Part shown: positions 12,146 to 24,694 of the stretch, piece by piece
Position numbering within the stretch: position 1 is the first letter of the stretch
Layout of the letters: every line of letters starts with the position of its first letter
Source: Corbicula japonica
Taxonomy: Eukaryota > Mollusca > Bivalvia > Venerida > Cyrenidae
Length of the DNA: 64,000 nucleotides
NCBI GenBank assembly: GCA_038501625.1
Contig: JAZAYU010000012.1
Location: 5,580,001-5,644,000 of the forward strand
Direction of reading: 5' to 3'
Notes under the pieces: generated by a model
What the model was told of the DNA's origin: nothing
Databases searched by the model: none
Seen by the model: only the letters and a program-made list of their open reading frames with translations
Made by a program: the position numbers and the translations under genes

Positions 12146-15104
12146 AAAAACATTCTGAGCTATCTTGACGATTTGTTTAATATAGATAATAACAATTTTC
12201 TGCATTTGGTCGACAAAATATATGACATTCCATATATATAAAGCCAACACTTCAGGAAAGCAAGATAACTTTCTTGATCTTTTTTTGAAGCCAGTTCCGT
12301 TAGTACCGATAAATGATTTTGGTTTTAAAGCTGCCTATTCAGAGTTCACGGTGGAGGCAGTGTTTCCTGAAAGTGGCAATTTCTGATATATGCATATTTC
12401 ACTTGTCAGTTAGGGCAGAAAACATTTTCCATCTGGGATTCATTAAATAGTATCAATATGAAAATATCGTATAGATGGTTTCATGATCATTGTCACATGA
12501 ACATCACATATGATATAAATTGTTTTAGACGCGTGGGAGTAATTTGCATTTCATTACAATATTGGACAATGCTATCAAACCAAAACCACAACATAATATT
12601 TATTTGGTCGTTTCGTTGGTTTCGAATGTTCTCTGCTTTAAATCAGATTGATTTCCTAATTTAGAATGTAAATCGGAAAGTTTGAATTCCGTCTTTTGAG
12701 CAAATTTCATTACAATATTTACATAATACCACAGTAAAACATATTATTTTAAAATGGAATTGGGCACTCTAAATATATAAAATGCTCACATGTTGGGCAT
12801 CATCGCTGCTTTTTTAAAGTCATAATCAATGAGAGAGAATCATAAAAAAACTCTAAGTAATTTATGAATAACAATGATGTACATGCATTCACGTGTGATA
12901 TATTGGACACCAGAACGTCTACAATACTTACATATCCCTTTTTCTTAACACTAATATGAAGACTTTTTATATTATTACCTTCCTTTGCTTTTCGTATACT
13001 ATTTCTTACTTTATTAATGCTCCTAACATTGAGAAACATTTCAGCTATCAGAGAGGGTAGTAAATTATACAAACGTTATTATTTAAAATAATATTGCCAG
13101 TTGCCAGGATAATTTGTACAGGTACTTGACACCGACACCAGATCATCTTAGGAGTTAAGGTAGCACAGATACGAAAATCCCATGATATTTCCATTGTTTG
13201 TAGACAAACCAAAACTAATTGTATACGTGTGTTAGTAGAGTTTTTCTTAATGACCTTAGTGGAAACTTGCTTTCATTGCTTCCAATTAACAAAAGAACCC
13301 TATCAAATCGAGCATACAATATTTTCATTTTGTCGAAATCGGAGGCTTAAAGTTATAAGTCTCAAGAACAAAATGTTTGTTTTAATCGTCAATCATTAAA
13401 ATACATGTACAAAAATATGTAAAAAATGTATCTAAAACACACATTGCCAGATGCAGACATTCCATATTCCTTTCCATTGTTTTTACAGTACACATGACAT
13501 TAAGCAGACGAGACGAATAGATTATAGACTTGTCTAATCACATCTGTTAGACGGGAATAAATACACTAAAACATTGTTCTTACAACACCGATCATATAAT
13601 TTTAATTTCTCAGCATGGAATCCAAGTATGCTTTTCAAAAATAATAAGATGCATTATTTGCACTAGATTCATTCATCAATTCATTCATTAGATGCTTTTT
13701 GAAACCACTAGCATTTAATTAATCAATGTAGGGTTAAAAAACAAGTCACAAAATCGTCAGTTACGCGAGTATTTTCCGTTAACGCAAATTGCTATCACCT
13801 TATTTATTGAAGCATTATTAAGTTATTTTGAATAGTTCAATGCAATTATGCAGTTGTGCGATTACTTAGCAATTTAACAGAAGATGTTTCAGAAGTTTTA
13901 GCCTGTTTATATATATATCCTCCTTACAAAATCTACTGTACTTTTAGTGACTTTTGGTTCTACATCCATCACGATTGAATGTCCGTAATTTACGGAGGAT
14001 TGAATGGATTTTAATAGCAATTACACAAATGAAGTAAAATTAAGGAATCCAGCTTGACGAGTATACTTCAATTCCGTGTGGAGGAATTAAAATCATACGA
14101 TCAGTTTTGTTAAAAATGAATTAAGTGAATTATACCGTCTTATTTCTTCAAATAACCAGCAAGGGTAAAAAAGAAGCAAACAAGGCATATATTAGTTTAT
14201 TGATTTGATTTCAGCTAGAAAAGAGATATCAACCTTGTTTTCTTTTAATTAACAGGAAAAGTGGAGATTGATGTTAGTATAACGTTTCATCAGATAGCTA
14301 TCAAGTATTTATGTAACTAGCAATAACAGAACGTGCACGTGTTATCTTTATATTATTTTTTATTACTTTATGTATGATATAACTCGATTAGTTAGAAGTC
14401 CGCTGTAATATAATCACATAAACAAATAATATTTATGTATAACAGATTTTTATTGATAGTATTTACAACTTATTATTTTTTGCAAAATCCATTTCGGCTG
14501 AAAATGGTTATTTGACAGTTTGCTACCGAAACACGGATACTATTTGCTAAAAATCAGAGAACATATAGTCACTAGTAAATGAGACAAAATATGCCTGTCA
14601 TAGAAAAATGTGTTTTCGGTGCTAATTTTGCTTTTTTCAGGTTTTGCTATTTTTAGAAATACCAAACATTGTATTATTTATCTCCGCATTGAAATGAAGA
14701 ACACTTTCCAAACTTAAAACATTATTAGATACATCATTTTCACTTTTTATGAAATTGCCATTAAAATCTCCTCGTGCCTTCGTTAAACAACGACATTTAA
14801 TCAAGATAGTGGTAAATCGAAAAGTTACAGTATCCAATGGTTTCCAAAGGCTTGTAGGGAACGGAGGATAATTTCAGTAAAAGAAACGTAAATGAAGAGT
14901 CTTATTATGTTTCAAGTTTGAGTAGTGTTCTCCGATTGAAAAAGCTGAAATTATGACCGGTGTAGTTAAAACATTGGTTAAAAATGTGAAATATGCATAT
15001 CAGGTATAGCCATATGTAGACGAAAAAGCCTCCCCTCCTACCAAACAACAGAAAGGATTCGTATATAAAATGATTAATTTCGAAAGACATCCCACACAGT
15101 TAAC

Positions 15105-15300
15105 GAAAATAAAAACCCGAGGGATTACCGCCTTCGAACGGTAAGCGTCAAAACAATTAACCAGGTTCTAGGGTGCCCCAACCTCACACTTGTCCCAATA
15201 AGATCTCATAAAACAAACAAGTACATGTTGTCGATGTGAATTAGCTCCAGCCAATCCATCAACTCGACAATGTTGCATATTTAAATTTTATAGATATCTC
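15105..15300. repeat. Dispersed repeat J, copy 1
   Basis: It shares a collinear series of short blocks with 49280-49400: CCAGGTTCTAGG, CTCACA.TTGTC, TCTCATA..A.AACAAACAAG, and ATCAACTCGACAAT.TTGCAT. The two copies have diverged extensively. The class is unknown. Confidence 0.6.
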
Positions 15301-15652
15301 CAAAGCCATGCAAATACGGCGGCTGCAACTAGCCAGTCAGTACTATCTATATCGGCAAAACCTGATAGTTCAAGTATGCCTGTATACTGCTACCCACAAT
15401 GATTGACATTCTGCATTTAAAATTAAAATAAGCATAAAAACATCAAGGGAAGTAATTAAAACTAATAACTACACTGAATTGAAGGACGGGGAGATATTGA
15501 ACAGCCGCCAAGCCTTTAATGTTTTTACATCAGGTATCATCAGAAGTGTTCATATGCATCGTTTAAAATTAGCATATATGGATATTACGATCAAGAGAGG
15601 TAATTGAAACTGATTACTACACTAAAAAAAACTTTTAACAATATTTACTTAC

Positions 15653-16209
15653 AACAGGTATCAGAAGTGTTCCAATGCTTTCAATAAGACTTCTTAAATC
15701 CAGTTTCTTATCCCCATCTGTTTCATCGGATCCTCCGGACGAGGAAACCCCAGATGTGTTGGATCCGTTGGATATATTGCTTGTTTTTCTCGCAGGTGCC
15801 ACTTGTGTACCAGAGTCCTGACTTAACATATTCCCGCTAGCTGACCTAATCGGTCCTCGTACAGGGGTCGCTTTGTTGCAGCAGCCACATTTACTACAAG
15901 CTTTCTTTTCATCTGTAACGTTCACATTCCTTTCATTTATTCCAGATTCTTTTTGATTGCCATCACAACCAGATGCTTCGTTCTTCAAACATTCTTTCAT
16001 ATGTGCCATAATTGGACACCTGCTTTCAATTACGTTACAATTTCCGGTAGCTGTGTTTGGGCTACACTTTTGAGCATACTGGCGCTGTTGGAGATCGCCT
16101 TTTGAGCCTCCTGTACCATTCGCAACCGGACATGTGCTTTCTTGGTCTGACATTGTCAAGCATTCCCCATTCGACCTGCTATACATAGCGTCTCACAACA
16201 TGAAGTTAT
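15653..16209 (-). CDS. Soluble guanylate cyclase alpha-type subunit, first coding exon
   Basis: This exon begins after a strong acceptor (TTTTTTTTTCAG at 16210) and ends before GTAAGT at 15652. The coding part is 15653-16186, 178 codons in phase 0. The start at 16186 is preceded in frame by TGA at 16193-16195, and a second methionine is residue 12. The protein segment is hydrophilic and rich in cysteine: it has two Cys-Pro pairs (TCPVANG, RCPIMAH), a CSKCGCC cluster and a Ser/Gly-rich stretch. It closes with LRSLIESIGTLLIPV, which resembles the LHTLAESICKLIFP segment near the N-terminus of vertebrate alpha-1 subunits. That match, the shared strand and the downstream HNOB exon make it the amino-terminal exon of the same gene. 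The poorly conserved N-terminus leaves some doubt. Confidence 0.75.
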
Positions 16210-16299
16210 CTGAAAAAAAAACAACACAACACACATCACGATTAAATTTGCAATAAGTAACCATAAATCATCAGCTTTGAGCAACAAAAGTATACTTAC
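16210..16299 (-). other. 5'UTR intron of guanylate cyclase gene (90 bp)
   Basis: On the minus strand GTAAGTATAC at 16299-16290 and TTTTTTTTTCAG ending at 16210 form a short canonical intron. This implies a leader exon ending at 16300. The leader exon extends towards higher coordinates, but its start was not found. Splicing would bring upstream ATG triplets into the leader (see findings). Confidence 0.55.
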
Positions 16300-17496
16300 C
16301 ATTAACATACAAAATGTAAGTAGGAGGTATACCGATTTGCACTACTGGTGGCGAAATCTGCTTTACCGGCCGCACCAATTTCAAATTTCGGAACACATAT
16401 AGTTTCTAAACTAGCTTCGATCACAGACACCAACAAAATATGGCAGGCTACTAACAATCGTTCTGGAATGTGTGTTGTTACATTTTTGTTAGACTGACAA
16501 CACAGCGTGTAAAAGAAATCGTGCTGTTACCAGCAAACTTTAACTTTTCCCGCAGTCTAATTGATTTAAGTTTATAAAGAATCCACATATGTACATAAAC
16601 AATAACACTTAAATCTGATGAAACCGTAGTAAAACATTGTCCACATTACAGAAATGAATTTCAAGATGATAATAGCATCATGTTTCATACTTTGACGTTT
16701 TTAAGTATTCTTTAAAAGCTCGTGATAAGGAAATGTTTACCGAAACAATATCAAAAATATCTTCTCTGGCACATTTAATCATTTCAGATTTCAACAGCTT
16801 AAATCGAGTCATTATATTGTTTATCTTGTTAAAAGAGAAATAAACTATACATAAAATAGAACATCTAAATTCAGAAAAAACAACCTCCCACACAGCAAAA
16901 AAGTATGTTGAAAAAAAGTTTTTATAACATAGTGCATTCCACGGTAAAAGATTTCTTCGGTTATATTTTTGACATCATTTTTGTTATTACTATATTGAGA
17001 AAAAACTTAAAATTACAATTACCTATTATATTCTAATAACTTACTGAGATTTTATTACACATTTTGACAACATAAGGTTATTTTTACCGCGAAATTCATA
17101 ATAAGTAATGTCATCATGCTTAACTTTATGACGTCATTCCGAGAATTGACCTGAACTTTCCAAATATACATTTTCTGTGACCCGCTCAATATGATCAGTA
17201 CAAAAAACTAGCAAATGTGAAAACCTCTTAGCAGTTTCATTGAGTTCTCTCTAGTTAATATGAACAGGCGTTGTAGCTTTCACAGGTTTACTCCATTTTC
17301 TGTCAAGTAATAATTTTTATAGTACCGTTCAATAGTTTTCATGAATGAATTTCATCCTGTATTTCCATTCGCTTTGTTTAAAACATTATTTTTTGGATTT
17401 CTCATTAATTTATTAATAGAATTCAACACTGGACTTGTGTGCGTTTTGTTAAAAGAAAGCTGTTTCGCAGTTTCTGTACATCCAAGTGATCGTGTT

Positions 17497-17677
17497 CATA
17501 GGGACCCGGATTTTGCTGTTATATTTTTGGCGCTGTGCGTTACGGTACGCGGTACCCCTAAACTAGTCAACATACCGGATTTCAGTTGGATTAATGGCGA
17601 CATGGCATTATATCATAGTAGATCAAAATTTTCAACATCACGCTCTAGATGTGTTTTTGCGAAACCGGGTCCCTGTG
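17497..17677. mobile_element. Small hAT-like MITE (181 bp)
   Basis: The ends are inverted: CATAGGGACCCGGATTTTGC on the left, and the complement of CACAGGGACCCGGTTTCGC on the right. The flanking 8-mers ATCGTGTT and ATCTTGAT agree at 6 of 8 positions, compatible with an old 8-bp target duplication of hAT type. The CA.AGGGACCC terminus also fits hAT. The open frame covering it (17341-17724) has no recognisable product. Confidence 0.6.
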
Positions 17678-17724
17678 ATCTTGATGAATTTACTTTAATA
17701 ACCAATGTTTATAGATCCCATTAA

Positions 17725-19370
17725 AGACTGTCAAAGCACACATGCTTAATGTTTGGTTTGTCCATCCCTTAATAATGGTCAATACACAACGAGGTTTGGT
17801 TTCGCCGTTATAATTCAACAATGCTGTTAGCTTAAGCTCTTATTTCTTTCATTTTGGGCGAATTCATCATCAAAGTTTAATTAAATTTCAATGTTAGGGA
17901 CACTAGATGAATCAATAAGTGATAACACTGGAGAGCCGACAGAATCAGCGGCTTCTGTTCACTAGAGATATGTACACAAATACCTTGGTTATGTCAATAG
18001 ATTGCTTGTTGAAGAATACGATAACTGAATTCCAATCCCGATTGTCTCCCGAGATCTAAGCCTTGTCAGAGACAAGATTACAGTGTCCCGGGACAGTGTT
18101 ACAAGGACAAATAAAGATCACGTCTTGGTTACACAAGAATTACAGCTGTAACTGGTCTATATTCAATTTCCATTTATAATCAGTCAGTGGTATTCGATAT
18201 ACTTTTACAAATGTATCAGAATGGTAATTTAGCGATAAAAGGTCATGATTTACATGTATGCATTAATAGTTATTGTATAATATCATCTCACTGAATAAAT
18301 TGCAAATATACATACGTGTGATTGATATTGAAGAAGTGCACATTGACGTAAGTGTAGATTGGTTCATTAGAACTTAAATTTAGCAAAACACATTATTTAT
18401 AATTGTATTAAGTTTATGTGGAAATAAATAAATAATTTGGTACATACATTTTTTGCTATTTGTACGAGTACTTTCTCTCTCGGTTGAACACTCGTAATAT
18501 AGATTAATCTATTTTTTATTTGGAGACGCATAATCAGCAGAGTAAATTGCCAAATTCGCCGTCAATGAGACTTGGAAACTACTACTTTATACGTACTAAA
18601 CTATTATTATTTGTGTCTTAGACAAATGAATGACAATGCCTTTTTAAGAATAAATAAAGATTACACCAGACTGAAACAATTTATATGTTTATTACCTATG
18701 AGAAGTGTCTTAAGAATTATGACAAATTGTCTATCAGTTTATCATAAAATCTGAAATGTCTTATTGGAGTAAAAGTCTTGTCGCAGAACAGAGTTTAATG
18801 AAAGTATCACCAAAACAAAGTGGAATAAAATATGCCTAAAACTGATAAATGTTGACGTTGCCAAGCATAGAAAAAGATCACATTGACTGTGGAAAAAACA
18901 GGTCAAATGACAACCTTTTCTTCAATTTAAATAAATTTCGATCTACTTTTTGTCAGGAATGCTGACTTAAACTAGAAGGCGTAAGATCATTTAAAGATTT
19001 TGTTTGGAAACATTTTTTTCAGTTCATACAGTTTGAGAAACAAAATTATATTATATGATGCAATTCATTTTTTCCGATGCCGTTTATTACGTCTTTGTTG
19101 TTTTTTTATTTTAATGTTTGCCTCCGTTCAAGTAGAATAAAAGATATGAGGTCAGCATTTTATATTTAATATTCTCGTGCTTTATCGGTTTAAACAAAAA
19201 TAGGTAAAATTTGCCTTTTTTTCGTTATTTACTGACTAAACTAATAAAGATATTAATTTTATAAATGCAAACCATAATTTTTCGTGCTGAATGATTGTAT
19301 TCATGAAGCATTATATTAGCAGGAATTTTCTTGAAAATGCAGTATCTCTTCTTAGAATTTTTTTTCAACT
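17725..19370. other. No recognisable feature
   Basis: This is AT-rich sequence with short open frames only. I saw no family match, inverted repeat or tandem array in this stretch. Confidence 0.4.
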
Positions 19371-19375
19371 ATCAG

Positions 19376-19577
19376 GCTTATTCAATACTTTACTATGATG
19401 ATGTCTATCATACATAATTATATAAATGTGGGGTGCGCTGATGAGTTTAATGGACATCTTTCAGAAAATACGGTACCAGCTGGACAAATAACCTGTTTGT
19501 TTGAATCGATTAAGTGCGAGGATATGACGTCATGCCTACAATTTAAACAGATAGAAGACCAAGATAATCCTTGTATT
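19376..19577 (+). CDS. Candidate cysteine-containing exon, unknown product
   Basis: This is a 202-bp open segment. It lies between an acceptor-like sequence (TTTTTTTTCAACTATCAG ending at 19375) and the donor GTAAGC at 19578, entering with one base and leaving in phase 0. The frame encodes CADEFNGHLSENTVPAGQ, then CLFESIKCEDMTSCLQF and DNPC. The cysteine spacing is loosely like a PAN/apple-type extracellular module, but I cannot assign a family. The opposite strand is also open over most of the interval, which weakens the case. Confidence 0.3.
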
Positions 19578-19604
19578 GTAAGCGTATTTCCGTTAATCAT
19601 GTGG

Positions 19605-19757
19605 GCCTAAGATCACAAAACTGAGATTGAAGGCTAGTCTCAGATCTAAATCATAGTTCAAATCTCAAATATCTGATTAGTTAAATTAATGGATTGCCGT
19701 TATTTCAACCAATCTAAAGATTGGCGACTGATCTCCAGTTTCAGTTTTTTGTTCTTG
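19605..19757. mobile_element. Family B palindromic MITE, degenerate copy
   Basis: Recognisable blocks are ATCACAAAACTGAGATTG, AAATCTCAAATATCTGATTAG and, inverted, CAACCAATCTAAAGATTGGC and CTGATCTCCAGTTTCAGTTT. The arms no longer pair well and contain an internal duplication of the CTCAAATCTC block. Confidence 0.65.
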
Positions 19758-20814
19758 GATTAAGAATTCAACAACTTATGTTGTTAGTGTATTAAAAAAT
19801 CTAAAACTCTTTTATTTTTATAGATAACAATTGATTTTGTTATACATTTTGACATTTAATTGTTATATTTTTCAAAAAACGCGTAATAGAACATGTCATG
19901 TGTTCAACTTTATGACGAGATCATTCATGAAATTCATTGGCTGAATTTCAATACAGATGTTTCATACGCCGGCCGGTTATTTATCAAATGCAACAAAAGT
20001 TAATAGTAAGACATCGGTCGATCCCTCTACGAATATAGTAAAACTTAATAGTCGATGATATGCAGTATCGGGTATATAACGATCATAAAACGATTTCAAA
20101 TCTTGCAAGGTGAATTTGTTGAAAATTTAACAAGTTTATTCAATTATGAGAAAGATATTACATTTTTCACAAATCTCTAAATCAAAGTAGATACCAACTT
20201 ACCGCGTTTAACATATAGATCTACAACAATAATACAATGAACCCGTTATTCCAGTGAAAATTCCACACAAACCCAAACACTTTTTTCTGTTAAGATACAC
20301 CAGCGTTTTTTTTAAATAAATCTATATTTTCCCCCAATTTTATCTGATTTAGTAGAGCAAACAATGTGATCCATGTGCTGAAAGATTCAAGTTTGCACTG
20401 GAATCAGTAAGAAAACAAACGCAATCCGGTGGGAGGAAAGCTATTAGAAAGCACTATTTAAGCGATATCACTTCTCTCATATGAATATTAAACGTTTGGA
20501 TTCTAACAAGTTAACATGTTTATATTTCCTCAATTGTTATCAGTGGTTTGGTGTATTTATATATATATTTCATTCAAACTAAGATATTTCAAGTGGCGAG
20601 ATAACCATACTATATACGTATGTAGAAATTATGTAAACCTACCGTGATATTACATGGTTTAGTTTGTCCTATAACTTCACCAGTACCAACAACCTTTTCT
20701 ATTACATTTTATAGTTCGTTAACAAACTAAGCGTATTTTCGTAAAATCAGAGGGGAACGGGAAATTCATATATTTAAATTATGTTCATGCAAATCATCTT
20801 TTGGATCGGATCCG

Positions 20815-20960
20815 GTGTACTTGTAAATTCTGAGTTTCGCTCAACCGGAGCTAGGCGGCGTGTGTAGTAATATGCATTTTAATTTCTGTCCACGAACAAA
20901 CCGCGCCTGCAATATTTTCATATTTGTCGTGTTCAGTGGCTTCCAGAGGTGATTACAGGT
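20815..20960 (+). repeat. Family A tail fragment
   Basis: It contains GTTTCGCTCAACCGGAGCTA, GGCGGCGTG, AGTAATATGCATTT, and ATATTTGTCGTGTTCAGTGG. Hairpin 2 has lost most of its left arm. Confidence 0.75.
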
Positions 20961-21514
20961 GGTCTTTCGCACAGTTTTCACTGTATCTTGTGATTGTTCA
21001 CCAACACTTTCAAAACTATTCGTAATAGATTTCTACCGAGTTTTACACATACCGATTTATCTAATCGCCGTTCGAAATAAAACATAGAGTTGATACTTAT
21101 CGTTTACGCTACTGTGCATCCTTTGTATATATCCATGCTATCTTACCAGAGATATTCATCGAGATAAACTTCTCAGACAACTCCCAAACAGTATTTGTTG
21201 GAATCGCTTAGGGAAATTTCTTTCGTAAAAAGAAACGAAGATTCCGATCAGATTTAGTTATGCTTGGAATGAATTTTATTTTATCGGTAAATGGTCGGAC
21301 TTTAAAGGTGGTTATTCAGAATTCAGTGGTAAAAATCTAAACAATAAAATATTGGTATCAGTTAAAAACTAAAAATATTGAGAGTTTTACTCCTATGATT
21401 CAGCATAAACAGCTATACACATTGCTTATACGGTTTTCCCATATTAATTACATTGCGCGCCGTCAGAACTTCATTTATTTCAAAAGAAACGAGAGTAAAT
21501 GATGAATTATCAGC

Positions 21515-21590
21515 TTGCTCAGTCGGTAGCGTGATCGGAAATGCATGGCTATGCGGTCGCCGTACCGTACGGGATCGCTCCCCATTAGGA
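21515..21590 (+). repeat. tRNA-like SINE head, decayed
   Basis: GCTTGCTCAGTCGGTAGCG resembles a pol III A box. GGGATCGCTCCCC, about 50 bp downstream, stands where a T-arm/B box would be. It does not fold into a functional tRNA, so a SINE relic is likelier than a tRNA gene. Confidence 0.35.
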
Positions 21591-21899
21591 GATTTACTAT
21601 TTTTACTGAGCATTTTTATAATCTTATAACGTTAAAACAAACACATTATAAATCAATTGAATGAAATCTGAAATATTCAGTTACCGGTTAGTTGTTTGGT
21701 TATATGTTCTGAAAAAGCGGGAGAACGAACGCACCGGTTTTACCGTAATTGTGAGGACATTTGCACTACTTTTTACAGTACTTCTGAGGACTTGCCGTCA
21801 TTCTGAAGACATTATGTGGGTCTTCGACTTAAAGGTAGTGCATATAATCTTTACTTCATTGTGAGGTTATAAAATGTACTGATTTATATTTCCTCACAA

Positions 21900-23700
21900 A
21901 AATGAGAGTAATTAAAACTTGTCTTACTGCCATACAAACTGTACTAAATCGACGGATGCGACCATAAAACTTAGGTACTTTAACAATTGGACTCAAACCC
22001 ATCCAAAGAGATCGGATTAACACTCAATGGTTCTTGTTTCAATAAGTGATTTTTTACAAAAACATGTAAGTCGTATTTCTTTAGTTCATAACAAGACTGT
22101 TATGTATTTGTTAAACTTAAGTGTCTTTAAGCGGCACACGAGTGCAATCAACTAAATAAGCTGGCATTTATATCAGTGTATATATAATATCGAACAGTTG
22201 GCCCCCCTTGCAACGTATGTTACAAATTAAACAAACAAACCTTTTGATAAAACGAAATTATAACAGAATGTTTAACTTTCCACCAATGATTAATGTAAGA
22301 ACAGAACCAAACAAACATGACATAACCACTTGTTATTGTTATTTATTTGTTTTACAACCTCGTTTATCTTCATTTGCTGAATTTTAAACCCTCTTCGCTG
22401 CTTTTTCAAGAGGGAAAACATATAACTGATTATTGATAAGTAGACAGTCACATGCTACACTTACAATTTGTACACTTAGCGATGAATATGAGAAATAATG
22501 ACATTAACTGGAAGAAAATATATTTAAAAATGGTTTTAAGCAGATAATGCCCTTATACACTGTATATTACGTTATCTATATGTTTCATACTTTTCTGCTT
22601 ATGTACCTTGATATCAGTGTGCATGTTCTCAGTTCGAATTTCTGTTACTGCATTATTCTGTGAGTTTTGGCTATGGGTATTGTATTATGTTTATATTCAC
22701 CCGCCACAGTGTAATGGCAACAGACCTGCCATGTTGTTTTTTTTGCTAATAAATATTTGAATCTTAGACTTGAAAAAAATCTCTTATGTTTAATGCCAAT
22801 AAAAATGACTTGACTTGTTTATGACCTAGAATGATTTTATGACTGATATTGGAGAAATGAATGGTTTTCCAACTATCAATAGGCATGTAGAAAACATTAA
22901 TGAGATCAATTTTGCTTTATGAACCGTATTCAAATTACCATGTCTGTCACGTGACTGTTAAGTTTTCGACTGCACTATATAGCTGGCTTTATTATTAATA
23001 ATGTTTGTATGAAATTTGTGTTTATTTTATCGACTTAGTCCTTACTTCGTATAAATTTGCATGTTCCAAATTGAGGTTATTATTTGATTACATTTTGAAG
23101 CGAACTGATGTATTGCCAATTCAGTGTATACAATCACTCGGAAGAAATTAATTTAATTTTAAAAGTCGCCAAAAGAATGAACGAAAAGAAACGCCACAAC
23201 GCGACGAAACCAGGTTTCATGTTTAGTATCAAGGCAATAGAAAAAAATATTTTAGATTTTCATCCCAGACCGCCCCTGTCCAAAACCACCCGCCCCCCCA
23301 AAAATGTGTTGGTAAAAAAATCGGAACATATTCTGTTCCGGACTTAACGGGCTTAACGGGTTTTAGACCATCCCGGATACGGAAAAAACATGGCCGACAA
23401 TAAAAAAATAAAATGTTCATCATTTCAAAGCTTACCGAAGGTGATAGTGTCACTATTAAAGACTTGTAACGCTTTTCAAGCAAGAATAGGCACCAACCTG
23501 CTACTTTTGTAAGTTGTTATCATGATCTTTTGAAAGAAATTGATAAGATTGACGAATATTCTACACCAAAGGTTCTGGTAACTATAAATGCCATTTCCTC
23601 AAAATTTTAAGTTAGTTTTTACTTCTGTATTCAGGTATTTCATCAATAAAATATAAAAATTAAAAAGTGTCCACCCGCCCCTTTTTTCCAACATCCGGAT
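21900..23700. other. No recognisable feature
   Basis: This is AT-rich sequence with a few purine and C-rich runs near 23270-23300. Short open frames on both strands there lack motifs. No repeat family was identified. Confidence 0.4.
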
Positions 23701-23774
23701 GAGAATTTTTTTCTCTGGCCTAATAGGGATCTGAGTATTGTTGTAAATAAAACACCTAGCTGATAACTGTAGAA

Positions 23775-24085
23775 AATTACACTTCAAAAAGAAAAGTCTA
23801 ATTTAATTAACAATGTTAATGAAACTATATTAAAAGTTAAAACTAAACTAAAAAAATAAACAAAGTAAATTAATTTAGGACATATACATGTAAAAATATG
23901 ACCAATAGGATTAAATTAATCCGTGCCCTAACATCAATGTCGATAATGACACTTCAAAAATAAAAGTCTACTTAAAGTTAGTGTTAATTAATAAAATATT
24001 AAGTATCAAAACAAAGTAAATTATTTAGGTTTCAATACATGTCATAAGTAGACTAATAGGATTAATCCATGCTCTAAAATCAGGG
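23775..24085. repeat. Diverged direct duplication, about 165-bp unit
   Basis: ACACTTCAAAAA.AAAAGTCTA starts both units (about 23779 and 23949). Both continue with GTTAAT..., AACAAAGTAAATTA.TTTAGG, ATACATGT and GACCAATAGGATTA / GACTAATAGGATTA. The units differ by several small indels. Confidence 0.7.
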
Positions 24086-24207
24086 TTCATCTTGGGGACT
24101 GGTAAGACAATTAATTCATTATTCTATACAGAATATTTTGTTTAATTATAGTCCCCGTTGCCATACCAACGACGCCGTGGTCATAGTAGATACCATATTA
24201 AATAAAT

Positions 24208-24465
24208 ATGTCGGCGACGAGACGAATTTCCATTATTTCACACCATTCAGCTGTCATTTTGATTCATCAACAACACTACGAGCTGTCACCTATGCATGTT
24301 TTGATGCAATCTGTTAAAAAAAACACAGCGTCTTGGGAAATCGGTCTTACAGATGCCTGTCCATTAATAAAAACGAAACCGAATCGTAATTTCTACAATA
24401 AATTCAATGTCGGCATGTCGTTGCTTTATAAAGTCTCAAGAAACTGTATTCGAGGATTATATTGA
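24208..24465 (+). CDS. Small open frame, unrecognised
   Basis: This is an 85-codon frame starting with ATGTCGGCGACGAG. The residues show no motif I can name. There is no splice or promoter evidence, and it may be a chance frame. Confidence 0.15.
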   Translation: MSATRRISIISHHSAVILIHQQHYELSPMHVLMQSVKKNTASWEIGLTDACPLIKTKPNRNFYNKFNVGMSLLYKVSRNCIRGLY

Positions 24466-24694
24466 TTGAGAATTTGAATGCTTTCCCAGTTAAATGGTTA
24501 AATATTCACATCAGGAAAAACTACATCAAGGATGCTTTTACTCCCTTGTTGGGCAATTATATTAATTTTCATCTGAGTGTAGGCTAGAAATGATGAAATT
24601 ATTATGTACAGTGTCAGCGAGTATTTTGGATTGCGGCTGAACAATAAAAGCTATCTTTCAGTTATACTGTACTGTAGCTAGCAAACATATCCTG

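Larger units (their letters stand above)
1952..15652 (-). other. Large intronic interval of guanylate cyclase gene
   Basis: This 13.7-kb interval separates the supported exons. It should hold one or more short exons (about 25 residues expected by comparison with alpha subunits) that I could not place with confidence. It is rich in repeats, listed separately: a 59-bp tandem array, three B palindromes and five A copies or fragments. The parts at 2100-4350, 5420-8590, 12150-15100 and smaller gaps show nothing recognisable apart from AT-rich sequence. A possible B-box sequence (GGTTCGAACCC at about 7102) was not developed further. Confidence 0.5.

Noticed and set aside
17341..17724. A 127-codon plus-strand open frame.
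   Set aside because: About half of it lies in a 181-bp inverted-repeat MITE; no domain or splice signal was seen.
23108..23483. Overlapping open frames on both strands with Pro- or Trp/Gly-rich segments.
   Set aside because: The composition reflects C/G-run low-complexity sequence near 23270-23300.
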